In this document: in pieces, positions 50,506 to 61,918 of the stretch
How the letters are laid out: the number at the start of each line of letters is the position of its first letter
Position numbering within the stretch: position 1 is the stretch's first letter
Source: Takakia lepidozioides
Taxonomy: Eukaryota > Streptophyta > Takakiopsida > Takakiales > Takakiaceae
DNA length: 64,000 bases
Assembly (NCBI GenBank): GCA_030704615.1
Contig: CM060733.1
Location: forward strand, 76,238,907-76,302,906
Reading direction: 5' to 3'
Program-made: the position numbers and the translations under genes
Notes under the pieces: generated by a model
Seen by the model: the letters and a program-made list of their open reading frames with translations, nothing else
What the model was told of the DNA's origin: nothing
The model's database searches: none

Positions 50506-52440
50506 CACTATAAGGCTCTATTACTAATTCTAATAGTGACACGGGTAGGCACCTGTTGCAGTTTAAGGGTCATATCCCAGTGGCTCAGGGCACCTGCACC
50601 TGCATCCACCGCAAGAACTCCTATGGTTGGCTGGTCATCAACCTAGCCTCACCATAGAAGAAACACTGGTGGTCTTACTGGTCGTCACTCTAGCCTCACC
50701 ACCGACAGCATGCTCTAGGATTGACCGGTGATCAAATCCGGCCTAATCCCTATGAAAGCAAGCGCCCACACAAAACCAACATGGCGCACAGTCAAGCATG
50801 CAGGTGTTGGGGGATCCAAACACAAGAAATCAAAACATCAACACCCCCACACCAAAATCCAGCTGCAATGTTGATCCTGTAGAATATCCCAGCCCAAAAC
50901 CCCGGACTGACTGGCCTCCACCAAGAGAGGCTTTGGCAACTACAAGTACAAGGTAATGAAAATAGTACAGAGATGGAGGAGAAGAATAGAAGCCCGACCA
51001 AGCAAGATCTAATCCTGATCTATACTATCAACTGCTAGACTTCTCTCAAAGTGCCTCGCTCTGCATGATGGTAAGGTGTAGGAGGTATATCTATGTCCAG
51101 AAACCTGCCACTAACCTTGTCCCAAGCTACAGTAGCTCGCTCTAACCAACCCTCCTCCTCTTTCTGCCAGGTAGAGACAAAGCAACACTCTGCTATCTCC
51201 CGCTCACTGAACACTAAAGAAAACAAAGATAGGGTCTGATAGTCTCTCAACTCAAAAGCTTTGAGACGGTTGCGGGTGTCCTCATTGCGAATGATTGCAT
51301 CTCCTTCAAACAGAACAAACTTGTCCTCGCTAATGAACCCCCGCTCGTGGTTGCCTTGTGCAGAGTGTGTCCGGCTGCAACGCTGTCTGATTGCACAAAC
51401 TTGTGTAGCTCCTGCTCCTCTACTCCAGCACACCACGGCCTTGTGGCTGAACACCTTGGTCCCCGGGGCTGTCTTTGGCTATGTTCCAAGCCTAGCTTTC
51501 ACCCACTTTGGTATTTCACCTACAGCTGCAGAATTGCTGGCTCCAACAGAGTTCTGACTGTCCAAGGCGATATTGAGGCTCTCAACGCCAACTACAGCAG
51601 TTTGTTGTCCACTGCTAATGCCTGACTCCCATTATGCAATCAACTCGTCCAACTGTTCTCCACTCAAATCAGTCTGAGTTCCTTGGGAAACATAAATCTT
51701 GTCCCCTTGTGTGCACAGGCTAAGAGAAGAGACCTGCCCTTCAACGATGTCCTCATTTCCCCCAGCCATACAAGGAGTACATCCACGAGATTTGTCTCTC
51801 ATATAGACCAGCACAAGTTCTAGAAACAGGATTGTGGATCTTTCATGGCACACTCACACTCTAAAAATTCCATAGATTTTTAGCAGAGTCCCAAAAACAA
51901 AAACCAGGTCTAGATAGGTAGATTTCCCCTTTCTGCAGCTATCCCCTCAAAAACTGAGTCAAACGGAGCTCATTTGACAAAGATATGACCAACCAGGCTC
52001 TTTAAACATAACATTTTTTTAAAATAAATAAAATAAATAAATAAGACAAAACAAATACAAGGAAAACTCTTTTTTTCAATACTTGTCTTGGTTCCCTGTT
52101 CCTTGGTTCCCTGTTCCTGTATATGTGCCCAAAGTTCTAAATTGGTACCAGAGGCTCTTAGGTATTGTTCATATTCGACTGGCAGCACTCATCTCTGTGG
52201 CGAACGCAGCCCGCCAGTCTCTCGCATGCAATCCTGTCAGCTCAACTTGAGCAACAGATCGTTCTCGTGCAGGCACCGTGGCAGCTCCAAAACTATGGGT
52301 GGCCTAGGAAGACGATGTCTCCTCACTTAATGAGAACGTTGAGTGCAAAAGGATAATGGTATAACAGACAGCTGAAAGCGGCTCACAGTAAGGCCGGGGA
52401 GGCTATCTTTTGGCAAAGAAATTCAAACGTTCATGCACAA
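50506..52440. other. Probable 5' region of the gag element and unassigned DNA
   Basis: No supported protein. Upstream (minus sense) of the gag it should contain that element's LTR, but I could not find a second LTR to define it. TGGTACCAGAGGC at 52144-52156 resembles an initiator-Met PBS in plus orientation without a recognisable gag after it. Confidence 0.4.
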
Positions 52441-52441
52441 A

Positions 52442-53136
52442 CTAGTACCAACCCTGGACGAGTTCCCTGGACGCGTCTAGACTCCCCACCAAGCATGCTT
52501 GCCCTGCTGGAAAGGGCTGACCCGACCCATACACTTCTTCAAGCACAGAAAGAGAAGGAAAATCCCTTGGTGACGAAGGACTTGGTGCTTGAGGTGCCTG
52601 AAACTGCTTCGATGGGCCTCCCTCAACATTGGTTTGAGCCTCTTCCTTCTCAGCTGCTGCCTGAGTCTGCAAATGCTGCACGCAGCATGCTCCTAACTCC
52701 CACCTTCAATTCTTAGCTTGCATGTCTTACTTTGTCAGTCTCTTGCTTGTTGCTCCCACTGCTGCTAGGCTGGTGATGCATATCTGCAGAGGACCAGCCG
52801 CTCCCTCCCATGTGTGGAGCACCCCTTCTTGAGTCCATCCCTCATCCATTGTACAGTTCTGATGTCTATATAAGAGGTGGGAAGAGATATGGCTGGTTGT
52901 TCAGGGATAAACAATGTTGCAATGAGGCAGCTGCAAGCTGCCAAATCAAAGACTTAGAAGGCCATCAGCTCCTTTGGTTGTGCCCTGTTTTTTTCACGCT
53001 CAAGCTCTCTCTGAATGGTCTCTTCCTGAGCTGACAGTGCCCAACCTGTCGACTTCTCCACATTCTCTTTCACATCTCTACCGTCAGGTTGCTCTACCAA
53101 GACATCGCCGCTCCCGCTTCTTCCTGTTCTTAACAA
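52442..53136 (-). other. Possible minus-strand exon pieces
   Basis: 52442-52681 reads AEKEEAQTNVEGGPSKQF and ASPSSPRDFPSLSVLEEVYG-like sequence; 52954-53136 reads ENVEKSTGWALSAQEETIQR and LEREKNRAQPKELMAF before a stop. Both look protein-like and lie downstream of the GIY-YIG-like exon, so they may be later exons of it. Identity unknown. Confidence 0.35.
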
Positions 53137-53158
53137 CGTCCTCTGCCTCTTTCAATTT

Positions 53159-53620
53159 TCAGCTTCTCTTCCTCTCTCGTGAGAGATTTGCAATCCAGTG
53201 GGTTCTCCCAAATATTTTGCAACTTCCCATTGTCATTTCCGCTGGGAACTGAACCATTCTCAGAGATCCATTTGTCTCGAATGCTTTCAAGTAGAGCTCG
53301 GCTGGACGGTTCTCATTCTGCACCTTCACATACCAGCATTGTAGCGGCTTGCGTGCAAAGTGTAGCCTCATACTCTGATAAGCCTGTCTTGAGACACCAA
53401 CGTAATATAGAATCTTTTCCTCATAAAAAATGGCATACACACTTGCCTTCGAGTCAGGTTTGCTGCAATTTGCAATCGTACCCTCCTCAGTCAAGAATGC
53501 TACGAACTTGAGATCACTCAAAGATAAAGCGTTGCCACCCACTTGTGCCTGTCGCCTTCGCAGTGCATCTTGCTTCCGCCTATATTCTTCTTGTGCCTGG
53601 AATGTGAGCTGCCGTGTTTG
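53159..53620 (-). pseudogene. GIY-YIG-like protein fragment
   Basis: From FQAQEEYRRKQDALRRRQAQ through GGNALSLSDLKFVAFLTEEG to SVYAIFYEEKILYYVGVSRQ, then RLHFARKPLQCWYVKVQNEN. The VYAIF...YYVGVS spacing fits the GIY-YIG fold as found in plant plastid-targeted proteins with a coiled-coil leader. Catalytic competence cannot be judged. It is joined upstream, out of frame, to a LUC7-like segment. Confidence 0.5.
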
Positions 53621-53631
53621 TCTTGGTGTTC

Positions 53632-53880
53632 ATCGGCTGCTGCCAGTTTTTTTACTTCCACGTCCTCCATTATCCGAATTTTGTTGTCTGCTTTCCCATC
53701 TAGATCCATGTACTCCGCAGCTTTCATCTTCTCCTTGATTTGCCTTGTGTACTCCAAAGCCTCTGGTGACTTGGTAGCTTCAGCGACTGCAACAACAGTG
53801 ACGGCTCCGGCATCGTCATCCTCCAGGCGTTTCAGGGCACGCTGAATATTGTGGTCACATTCAATGATATGCTTCTCAAA
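53632..53880 (-). pseudogene. LUC7-like (U1 snRNP) exon fragment
   Basis: FEKHIIECDHNIQRALKRLE, DDDAGAVTVVAVAEATKSPE, ALEYTRQIKEKMKAAEYMDL and DGKADNKIRIMEDVEVKKLA in one frame, preceded by an AG acceptor. This is the coiled-coil region between the zinc fingers of LUC7-family splicing factors (CDxxIxRALxRL..., EKxKEAExxDLxGK). The zinc-finger parts are absent nearby. Confidence 0.6.
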
Positions 53881-54334
53881 CTAAGCACTACTTACACACA
53901 AGTAATCTTGCAAGTGCTAACCCTCAACTCCTACCTTGCACTCACAGGTAAGAGATCATCTCTCTCGAGTGATAGAAAGCTTGAAAGACACACACTCTCA
54001 ACACAAGAAATATGAAATCCATCGCTATCACTCTTTAAAATAGAAGTCGAGCTAGGGGCACCCCAAGCTATGGGGACTCCACCCCACAACAACCTACACT
54101 CCCATCATAAGCACACTCAGATCCAAACGCATGAAGGAGCTCGGTTGCGCAGGCTCAACTCGAGAGAGATGAGCTGCGCGACTGCCGCTCTCGTGAAGAT
54201 AAGACGGGAGGTGTCAAACTAAACTTGACACCTGATTTAACACTTGACCTAAATCCAAGTGTTAAATACAAATCACTAGCTTTATTCTAGCTAGTTTCAC
54301 ACTGTGCTTATTTAACTTGACACCCCACATGCTT
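53881..54334. other. Unassigned DNA with clustered inverted repeats
   Basis: Three short inverted repeats in a row: GGTGTCAAACTAAACTTGACACC (54211-54233), AACACTTGACCTAAATCCAAGTGTT (54240-54264) and CTAGCTTTATTCTAGCTAG. Looks like part of an LTR or a MITE, but no partner found. Confidence 0.5.
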
Positions 54335-54336
54335 AC

Positions 54337-55038
54337 ATGCACTTACCTGTTCCATTCTGGGCCAACCATACCTTCATGTTCTGTGCCTTGCAAGCTTTCC
54401 TTCAGCTGTTTCAAACAAAGCCTTTTTGTTCGTCTAGAATGAAGAGAGTGAGGGGAATGGAGGATATCAGGGTGAAGAGCACCACGATTCTGCAGAAGCA
54501 AACAATTGCTACACCGCAGGCAGTGCAGCTGCTAAGGGAGTTGCGATTGGAGGGGCTGTTACGCAAGGACTGGTCCTTGCATCATCGGCAGTATTTGATT
54601 CAATTTCTTCATAACTTTGAGCCTCGGACGGGAGTTACCCAGGTGAGGGGAGTAGATATAGAAATTACTCCCCAGTACCTGCAGCAATTGTTTGATTTGT
54701 CATCGGGTCATGTGGATGTGGATGAGCATAGGGCAAGATTGCAGATAAGGAATTTGTTCCAAGAAGGGAGTTTCTTTAAGACTCAAGATTACGCTTGTAC
54801 CAAAGCTGAGTACCCAGGGCTCAGAGAAGTTGGCCAAATATTGAACGTTCTGTGTGCCATGAAACAGAATCAACAATATTTGAGCAGGTCATTAACAGAG
54901 GAGATCTTGAAAGCTTTGAGGGGAGAGGATGTAGCTTGGGCGGAGTTAATGTACAATGGTCTGGTGGACGAGATGAAGAGGTTACAGGGCACTGCTTCTA
55001 AGTCTCCGATCATTGTGTCTGGTCCAGTCATTGCCTAA
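54337..55038 (+). CDS. Copy C post-integrase domain
   Basis: 233 residues: KRVRGMEDIRVKSTTILQKQ, FEPRTGVTQVRGVDIEITPQ, FQEGSFFKTQDYACTKAEYP, KRLQGTASKSPIIVSGPVIA, then a TAA where copy A continues. Longest uninterrupted version of this domain in the window. Confidence 0.7.
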   Translation: MHLPVPFWANHTFMFCALQAFLQLFQTKPFCSSRMKRVRGMEDIRVKSTTILQKQTIATPQAVQLLRELRLEGLLRKDWSLHHRQYLIQFLHNFEPRTGVTQVRGVDIEITPQYLQQLFDLSSGHVDVDEHRARLQIRNLFQEGSFFKTQDYACTKAEYPGLREVGQILNVLCAMKQNQQYLSRSLTEEILKALRGEDVAWAELMYNGLVDEMKRLQGTASKSPIIVSGPVIA

Positions 55039-55083
55039 ATCATTCTTGACTCTTGCATACTTGATACTCGGGAACGTAAGGAG

Positions 55084-56442
55084 ATGGGAGTGTTTGAGGC
55101 AGTAACCACTGCAATTGAAGAGCAGGGCTCTTCACATAGTGAGGGTAGACTGGCAGGGCAACACCAGTCTAAGAGACAGAAGCGGGGTATGACTGTAGTG
55201 GCGGATCCACTGGCTTTACGGAAACCGCACGATGATGTTTCCCAAGCTCTTGTGCAGGATGGGGCACAGCAGCACAAAAGGCTGTTATTATTGAAAGCAC
55301 GGCCTTCGGAGAGGGAAGAGGAAGTCAATTTGGTACCACAGCCACCACAGCTAGTTGACTCAGTTGTCTTAGAGGTTCCACAGTTAGAACATGCTGTGAC
55401 ACAATCCCCAATTGCTCTGGACGGAGAAAGGTTGGACATTCCCACTACAGAGCAGGTCGTGGCCGAAATTGAGAAGGGTGACCTTCTCTATGAAAACTCT
55501 GGCTTGGTAAGGGAATCAGTGGTTCCAGAGGTGCAGCGCTTGTCCAGGGAAAACCCTGCTGTGCATGTAATACCCACACCTGTGACGGAGGTACCAGGGA
55601 TAGAATATAAGGACACTGCAACACCTGTGGAGGATGAGGTGGCTCAGGAAGAGGATCTGGTGGGGCAATGGCCTGAATGGTTGGTGAGGCATCACACTGT
55701 GGAGGATCAGGGAGAACAGCAGCAAGTTCACCATGATGACCCCCAGCAGGCCATGCTTATGAGTTCCATAAGCATGACACTTAATTTGTTAGGCACTTAT
55801 GTGAAATCCAATTGGCAGCTTTGAGGGAAGAACTCAGGAAGGAGTTTGAGGCTCAAATTGCCACTGAGTGTGCTAACAAGGTAAATGAGGAGGTCAATCT
55901 CAAGTTACAGCAAGAGTTGGAGGACACAAAGGCTGCCTTGCAGTTGGCCAAGGGACATTTGATTGAAGCAGGCCTCGAGCAAGACCAGTTGCATGAAGCA
56001 CATAAGCAACAGTTATACCAATTGCAGGTGAAGCATGAGGGCAAGTTGCAAGAAGTGAATGTACTACATACAGAGTTGGAGGCAGTACATGAGAAGATGA
56101 TCATACAATGTACTACACTCACAACTATTCTTTGAGCAAACTGCATTAGAAGTTAACAGACAAGGGGAGAGATGTATGAGGGCAGAAGCTGAGATAATAG
56201 AGCAAGCAAAACTCATTGTTGATATGAAGAATACAATCTGTCGCAATGAGAGTACTTTCAAACAATACAGACAGGTTGAGGCTGACCAGGAGAGGTACAT
56301 CTTGGAGTTGCAACAAACAGTCATGGTCAATAGAAATGAACCCTCTGTGGCTAACAAGGCTTGGAAGGAAGCCAATAATCTGGCTGCTGCCTATGCGGGC
56401 CTGGTTGAACCTCATGCGAAGCGCATGGAGGCTTTACAGTAG
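55084..56442 (+). pseudogene. Copy C coiled-coil ORF (broken)
   Basis: Frames 55084-55824, 55812-56135 and 56176-56442 correspond to B's 547-residue protein (EEQGSSHSEGRLAGQ; LAKGHLIEAGLEQDQLHEAH; AKLIVDMKNTICRNESTFKQ). Small deletions and a stop separate them. Confidence 0.7.
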
Positions 56443-56449
56443 CAATTAG

Positions 56450-56809
56450 ATGTGTACAGACTCACGGAGGAGCAGACTCTCAGGGGTACCACACAGGATT
56501 CCACTTAAAGTTCGGCCGTTAAAACACCTAAGGGGAGACGATGATTCTGATACTACTATTTCTTCAGAGGACTCTTTTGACATGGCAGAGGACTATGCAC
56601 TTCAGATGGCAGAGAAGAAACAACGGGGATCTCCTATGCCTGAGAGATTACCTCGTTATCAGCCAAAGGAGGGTCAGACATTTCCAGGTAGTGCTCAATC
56701 ATCTCCATCCGCCAGTGACAGGACTCGGGCTCGCACACGGAGTCCTTCACGCGACTCTCACCGACAGAAGGGTGCTCGCTCACAAAGGTTTGCTGATCCC
56801 AAACAGTAA
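56450..56809 (+). CDS. Copy C post-integrase ORF, C-terminal tail
   Basis: RPLKHLRGDDDSDTTISSED and EKKQRGSPMPERLPRYQPKE, then a Ser/Arg-rich end; matches 34860-35156 of copy B. The upstream part is deleted. Confidence 0.65.
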   Translation: MCTDSRRSRLSGVPHRIPLKVRPLKHLRGDDDSDTTISSEDSFDMAEDYALQMAEKKQRGSPMPERLPRYQPKEGQTFPGSAQSSPSASDRTRARTRSPSRDSHRQKGARSQRFADPKQ

Positions 56810-56830
56810 ACCGTGAGGACACGGCTTTTT

Positions 56831-56844
56831 GAGAAGGGGAGGGG
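56831..56844 (+). other. Copy C polypurine tract
   Basis: GAGAAGGGGAGGGG directly before TAA and the LTR, as in copy B. Confidence 0.85.
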
Positions 56845-56847
56845 TAA

Positions 56848-57738
56848 TGTTAGAGGGCTGCTTGGGACTTAGACGCTTTTACGGGTTCTGTGGGGTACCC
56901 TTAATTTTTGCGCGGACTGAGACCAACAGGAGCCTTAGGGGTGGCAGCAGCAGGCTTTAGGGGGGTTACACAGCCAGTCACAGCCCGACACAGCCCGCCA
57001 CAGCTTCGCACAGCTTTACACAACCAGTCACAGCCCGACACAGCTTTACACAGCCAGTCACAACTCGGCACAGCTTGACATAGCCTGTCACAGTACATGG
57101 GGAACAGTTATCATTGACAGGGAACGACTGTGAGGGAACGACATCTGCAGAGGGAACGTGTTACTTCAGGGGTGACGGTTAGTTAGTTAGGTGGTTAGAA
57201 CAGCTTGCGGGTAGATTAGGAGAGCGGCAACGGGAAGGGGATCACTTCACGGGGAGCGCTTCTTGGTCATGCATGAGAGGAGATCAGGCGGAGAGCAAGA
57301 ACGGGAGCAAGGATGGAGAGCACGGTGAAGGAGGAAAGATGAACAGTAGATGCTTATTACATGCAAAGCTGTAGTGATACTGTAGGGCAGATTAGAGTCA
57401 CCATGGCATTGGCCTGATACCTGATAAATCATAATCTGATACTTATTCGATACAATCACACTGTATAGAGAGACATGAATGAAGCTGTGGAATGAATGGA
57501 TGAGTGAATGGAACTTGGTAGATACTGAAGCAATCTGATGCTTCAGTATACACAGTAAGGTAAATTGCTAACATGAAGGCAAGACAAAATACAAATAGGA
57601 AGCACAACCATGATTCACTAGCTGTAGGTCATGACTGATTGTTCTGAGTGGGCTGAGTGCTTAGAGATATCCAACTCTTCTATCTTGGAGTTTCCACATC
57701 GGATAGCAAAGGGATGGGTGAGTAAAAGCCGCTCGACA
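56848..57738 (+). repeat. Copy C 3' LTR (891 bp)
   Basis: TGTTAGAGGGCTGC...AAGCCGCTCGACA. Contains a short CACAGCC tract (56965-57095). The ATG-initiated frame near its 3' end (57630, MTDCSEWAECLEISNSSI) is kept open, as in A and B. Confidence 0.9.
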
Positions 57739-58730
57739 GCGCCTTAGGCACCTTTGGGCTGGAGGTCAACCAAAGAGGTTGCCTAGAATCGCCATGGAAA
57801 GACGCATCTAACACGGGTGGCGCGGCCTTCCCCCGTGGGGGGAGTTGACCCCTGGAGCAAAGTACGGGTTGCTGGTACACTACGTGGCAGCACCAGGCAC
57901 CATAGCTGGGCCCGCGCAGATACGTCACGAGCGGCAGAGACGACGGAGCCTGCTATTACCCACTGGACCCGCGCCGGCGGCGGGCCAGTCATGCCGCGCC
58001 ACGTAGCACTGGCCACGGGGTATCGGTTTTAACCGCTGGATATTACGACGGACCCCGCCATGGACTGTTGGTCCCTGGGACGGGTATTTTAAGGGGGGTT
58101 TCCTCCCTATGCCTTTGATTTCTTGTGCACTATTCATGGTGTTCTTCTTGCATGGAATGAGGGCGTGTTTTAGCAAATTATAAGAAATGGTTGGAACCAT
58201 TGGATAGGCCCCAGTGAGGCCATCAGTTTGATATGTATTCCGGGGCTTGTGAAAGCACGGCTCACGGGTGGATGCCACAGGCAAAGAGAGAGAGCCCAGA
58301 GACAGGGAGGAGAGAATCCCTGGTAGGGGTTTCACAAAGTAGAAGATGACATGTTCCAACTTCGTTCTAGGCGGGTTGCTTGCATAAATTAATCAGATTA
58401 TATTGGAAGTAGGTGGAAGAGGCGTAGGGAATGGACCCTAGGACCCACTGAATGTTTAATCCTTGTTTACACACCAGGGTGGCGATCAGATGAGAAACTG
58501 ATGGGTGGCAGATTTCATTCATCTTGGCCCGGTGATTGTTTAAGTTGCTAATGTGTTATTGATTGGTTTGGTATAGGAATTTAGGGGCGCTCCCAAGTGT
58601 ATGAAAGCTCAATGAAGGAGTTAGTTAGAGAGGGAGAGAAAGCCACACATACTCCTGCAGTGGCTAGAGGCTTTCATCAAACAAACGAAATTGAACCATA
58701 ACGATCGAGGTCATGTGAGAGAGAGAGAAC
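57739..58730. other. No gene supported
   Basis: GC-rich first 350 bp (GCGCCGGCGGCGGGCC near 57973), then ordinary sequence. The last coding exon of the proteasome gene should lie in this direction but I did not find it before copy C. Confidence 0.5.
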
Positions 58731-60735
58731 CTGAACTTGCCATCTGTTCCGACAATGCCAATTTCAATGTTCTTGCCTGATATTTGGCCCTCAAACCTGC
58801 CAACATGGAAGGTTAAGACAAACTCTCAACATTTTTCTTTCTTGACATACAACAGAAGGCGAGTGATGAAACAAATAGAGGTTTATATCAAAACTCAATA
58901 GTTGTCAGAAGGAATGAGAATGGTGCTTACCCCTTTTTCAAAGTAAGAATGGCAGTGTGAATTGCATCTTCCAGCTCCATATCATTTGTATACCTACTCA
59001 CTCAATAAATCCCCCCAACCACACATACACGCACATTCATCAACAGTTTTCTGAGGACAAATGGCAAGCCAGCTCACCAGAAGAACAGTGATAAACAAAA
59101 GAGGGGGAGAATGTACTCATGAGACGTTTGTTGTAGCCTTGTGGCCATAGACCCCGCCCCCAGTTTGGGCAGAACAAGAGGGAACAGACACTACCAATGA
59201 CACTACTTTTCTTTTTTCTTTTTTCCTTTGTCAGTGGCTCGCTCCAATAGTGAACATAAACAATTGGTTCGGGCTTTCCAGATTTCCTCTAGAAATCCCT
59301 CCACACAAGCATCAATATGTTGTGTGTGAGCTGCCCAACAATCAAACCCCAACAAGGCCAAGGCCTTACGCTCAGCCTCAAGATAAGAATGTACTCATAA
59401 GACTTTGTTCGCAGTAGCCTTGTGGCTAGGGGGGAGAGAGAGGGAGAAAGAAAGAAGACAAATAATATTTTTAGCATCCACTCGAAGCCAAATAGCTTGT
59501 GGAATAAGAAAGAGACAAAGGGAAGTTCCCACAGAGCTCCAAGAACAGTACCTTCATAACCATTCAAGTACCTGCAATAAATTGCAAAAAGAAAATTGAC
59601 TTGACAAGAGGAAGAGATAGCAACCTTTTCTCTAGGAAGGAATTTGCTTTGGAAACATTCTTCCCAATTGCGGATGCCTTCCATGAAAAGTAAGAGCCTG
59701 AGGGGTCCACCTGCACACCCTGCCTCACCATTAGACACTCGGAGCAATCCCTTTTCACCACGTACTCTTTCAAACCAGAAAAGAACATTCTACTTACAGA
59801 TGCAGCAGACTAGAGGTTTTCATTCACTTAAATTTAGACTCGTCTTTCCTTGTTATTTGTCATGCCATCTCAGATATCTGCAACTCATCAAGAATCTCTC
59901 ATCTGATAGATGAAGGTTTCCACTTACATAGTGTCACGCTCTTAAGCATTCAGTCACAGAGGGGCCCCCTGCCTTAGAGCATTCCCCCACAACAAACAAA
60001 GCATCTCAACCAAGCTTGTCCGCCACTACAACTTATATTACTTCAACAGCAACGGTTTCATAACAATAACCATCAAATTGCTGCTGGAATCAGATTCCAC
60101 GATAAAGACCTCCTCCTCCACAGACAACCTACCCACAACAAGCAAAAATAGAGCCATAAACACAAGACGCATCTAATCTTGGGGCATGTGCCCCTCTTGA
60201 AGGTGAATTTGAGGAAGCCACCTGGTACCTGTAACTGAGGACCATTGTCATCAAAGCCTGCCACCAATAGTGAGACACCAAAGGGTCTCACGCCTCTGCA
60301 GATTTACAGCCAACTGAGCGTTACCCCACTGAATGCAAACAGGCTGCCACATACATGAAAGTGGAACCAGAAGGGAACTGCGCCCCGTGAGCAATGCTCC
60401 TAGCTTCCACACTAAAGTGCACAACTGCGAGCCTTTCACTACTCAACATGCATGCCTGAAATCCATGCAAAGCTATTTCAAGGAACTACCCTTCAACTAC
60501 TACAAGTAGCTTGTATTCTGACTTCTGTTCTAGATCACCTTACAATGAACCCCAAGGAAGATAACATAGACCACATTGTATGGAGGTTCCTGAGTCGCAG
60601 TTAGTCAGATTCAAGCTGGATGGAAAGATTTAGAGCAGCTAAGAAAATCCGTACATAAGATAATGGACCTACCCAGACTGGGTAAACTCTTGCATCACTG
60701 CAGCCGTCTCTCTAACCAATTGAGATGTTGGGATC
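58731..60735 (-). CDS. PAB1: 20S proteasome subunit alpha type-2, five exons (3' half of gene)
   Basis: Minus-strand exons with GT-AG borders and matching phases: 60673-60735 (IPTSQLVRETAAVMQEFTQS), 60229-60295 (GVRPFGVSLLVAGFDDNGPQ), 59624-59710 (VDPSGSYFSWKASAIGKNVS...FLEKR), 58931-58993 (YTNDMELEDAIHTAILTLKK) and 58731-58796 (FEGQISGKNIEIGIVGTDGK). They match the second half of plant alpha-2, part of the outer ring of the 20S core. Exon 60229-60295 reads GPQLQ where the family has GPQLYQ. The first ~95 residues and the last ~15 are not in view; introns of 130-530 bp; a copia fragment lies beyond. Either a real gene with TE-filled introns or a partial copy. Confidence 0.85.
60113..60351 (-). 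repeat. Source of a 230-bp intragenic duplication
   Basis: Contains the GVRPFGVSLL exon and flanks; a diverged second copy lies at 61490-61722, upstream in the gene. Confidence 0.8.
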
Positions 60736-61489
60736 CTGCACTCAAGACAAAGCATCAGTGTAAGTTACACCTACATAAATAGCTACACTGTGAAGTACTC
60801 GAGATAATAGCTACACTATGAAAGTACTCCCCTTGACATTGAAGGCATCAAAGTAAAGAGAAAGGGAAAATTCAGTTTAAAATTTTATTTATGGGTTCTC
60901 TTGGTTTGTCCCCGCTAGATGCTCAAGAACAATCGGCATGCAGAGCCACAATGCACTTGTATCTATGAATTACTTTTATTCTTCATTAAGAATCGCAGAC
61001 ATGGTAGAGGCGTTGGTTTTGTTGTGCTTGCTTTTGGCTCTTGCGCACCAGCACCCGGGAATCAGGACCCATGCCACTGCAATAACCAAGAGACGAATAA
61101 TTGTCATCAATACCATATGCTTGTTACTAAAACTTAAGCAGATAGACTAGTGAATTGTGAGTTACACTGGCACTTATAAGAGACATCATTTCTCCCCATT
61201 TACGACATGGGAGATAAAAGATAGGCATGGAATCACCATTGCGCAACGATTAGAGCTGTTGTGATGAACTCAATTGCGATATACCACTAGCATTACAAAT
61301 ACCCACAATGCCTACCACTTGCTGCAAGAACCAAAGGTCAGTGAGAACAGTGACCTGTACACAACTCCGATGTTTTCTGTAATTGATTGTATCTTGTGAA
61401 CCTGCACACATATTTTTGGTCAGCAACCGATCAGGCACAGGACTGCCAAATGAGGGCCCAATGTACATCCGCTAAATGAATCAGATGCC
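60736..61489. other. Intron or flank; no exon supported
   Basis: I looked for the preceding proteasome exon (GMGPDxRVLVRKxRK) and did not find it. Nothing else recognised. Confidence 0.45.
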
Positions 61490-61722
61490 ACGACTAGACA
61501 ACCTGCCCACAACAAGCAAAAATAGAGCCATAATCACAAGACGCATCTCATCTTGCAGTGTGCGCCTCATGAAGGTGAGTTTGAGGAAGACACATGGTAC
61601 AGCTGAGGACCATTGTCATCAAGCCTGCCACCAATAGTGAGGCACCAAAGGGTCTCACGCCTCTGCAGATTTACAGCCAACTAAGTGTTACCCAACTGAA
61701 TGCAAACAGGCTGCCACCCCCC
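61490..61722 (-). pseudogene. Duplicated proteasome exon with frame break
   Basis: Direct copy of 60113-60351. The exon reads RPFGASLLVAG, then loses one base (GGCTTGATGAC for GGCTTTGATGAC). It keeps CAGCTGTACCAT at the exon end, closer to the family GPQLYQ than the main exon. Direct orientation, about 1.37 kb upstream in gene sense. Confidence 0.75.
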
Positions 61723-61918
61723 CCTCAGGCTAAGCACACCCCACAAAGCTTAAAACAGTTCCTACAGGTGTGAACATTGTCCAAGGTAATGGAGCATAGT
61801 GATCGGTGACTCAATCTCCGGTAGACGCATTCTAATAGCTATTCAACTTTTGATGGCAAAATTCTAACCTAATCTATGAGCAATATTAAAGGAAAAAAAA
61901 ACTTAGGTTCTGATCTGT

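Larger units (their letters stand above)
54335..57738 (+). mobile_element. Copy C, 5'-truncated member of the A/B family
   Basis: Begins inside the post-integrase domain and ends with a full LTR. About 1.2 kb of the C-terminal ORF present in copy B is deleted (between 56440 and 56510). More diverged from A and B than they are from each other. GCGCC follows the LTR; no left duplication because the 5' end is missing. Confidence 0.88.

Noticed and set aside
52144-52156. Primer binding site of another LTR element (TGGTACCAGAGGC)
   Set aside because: One-base variant of the initiator-Met PBS but no LTR boundary or gag could be paired with it; noted only in the region entry.
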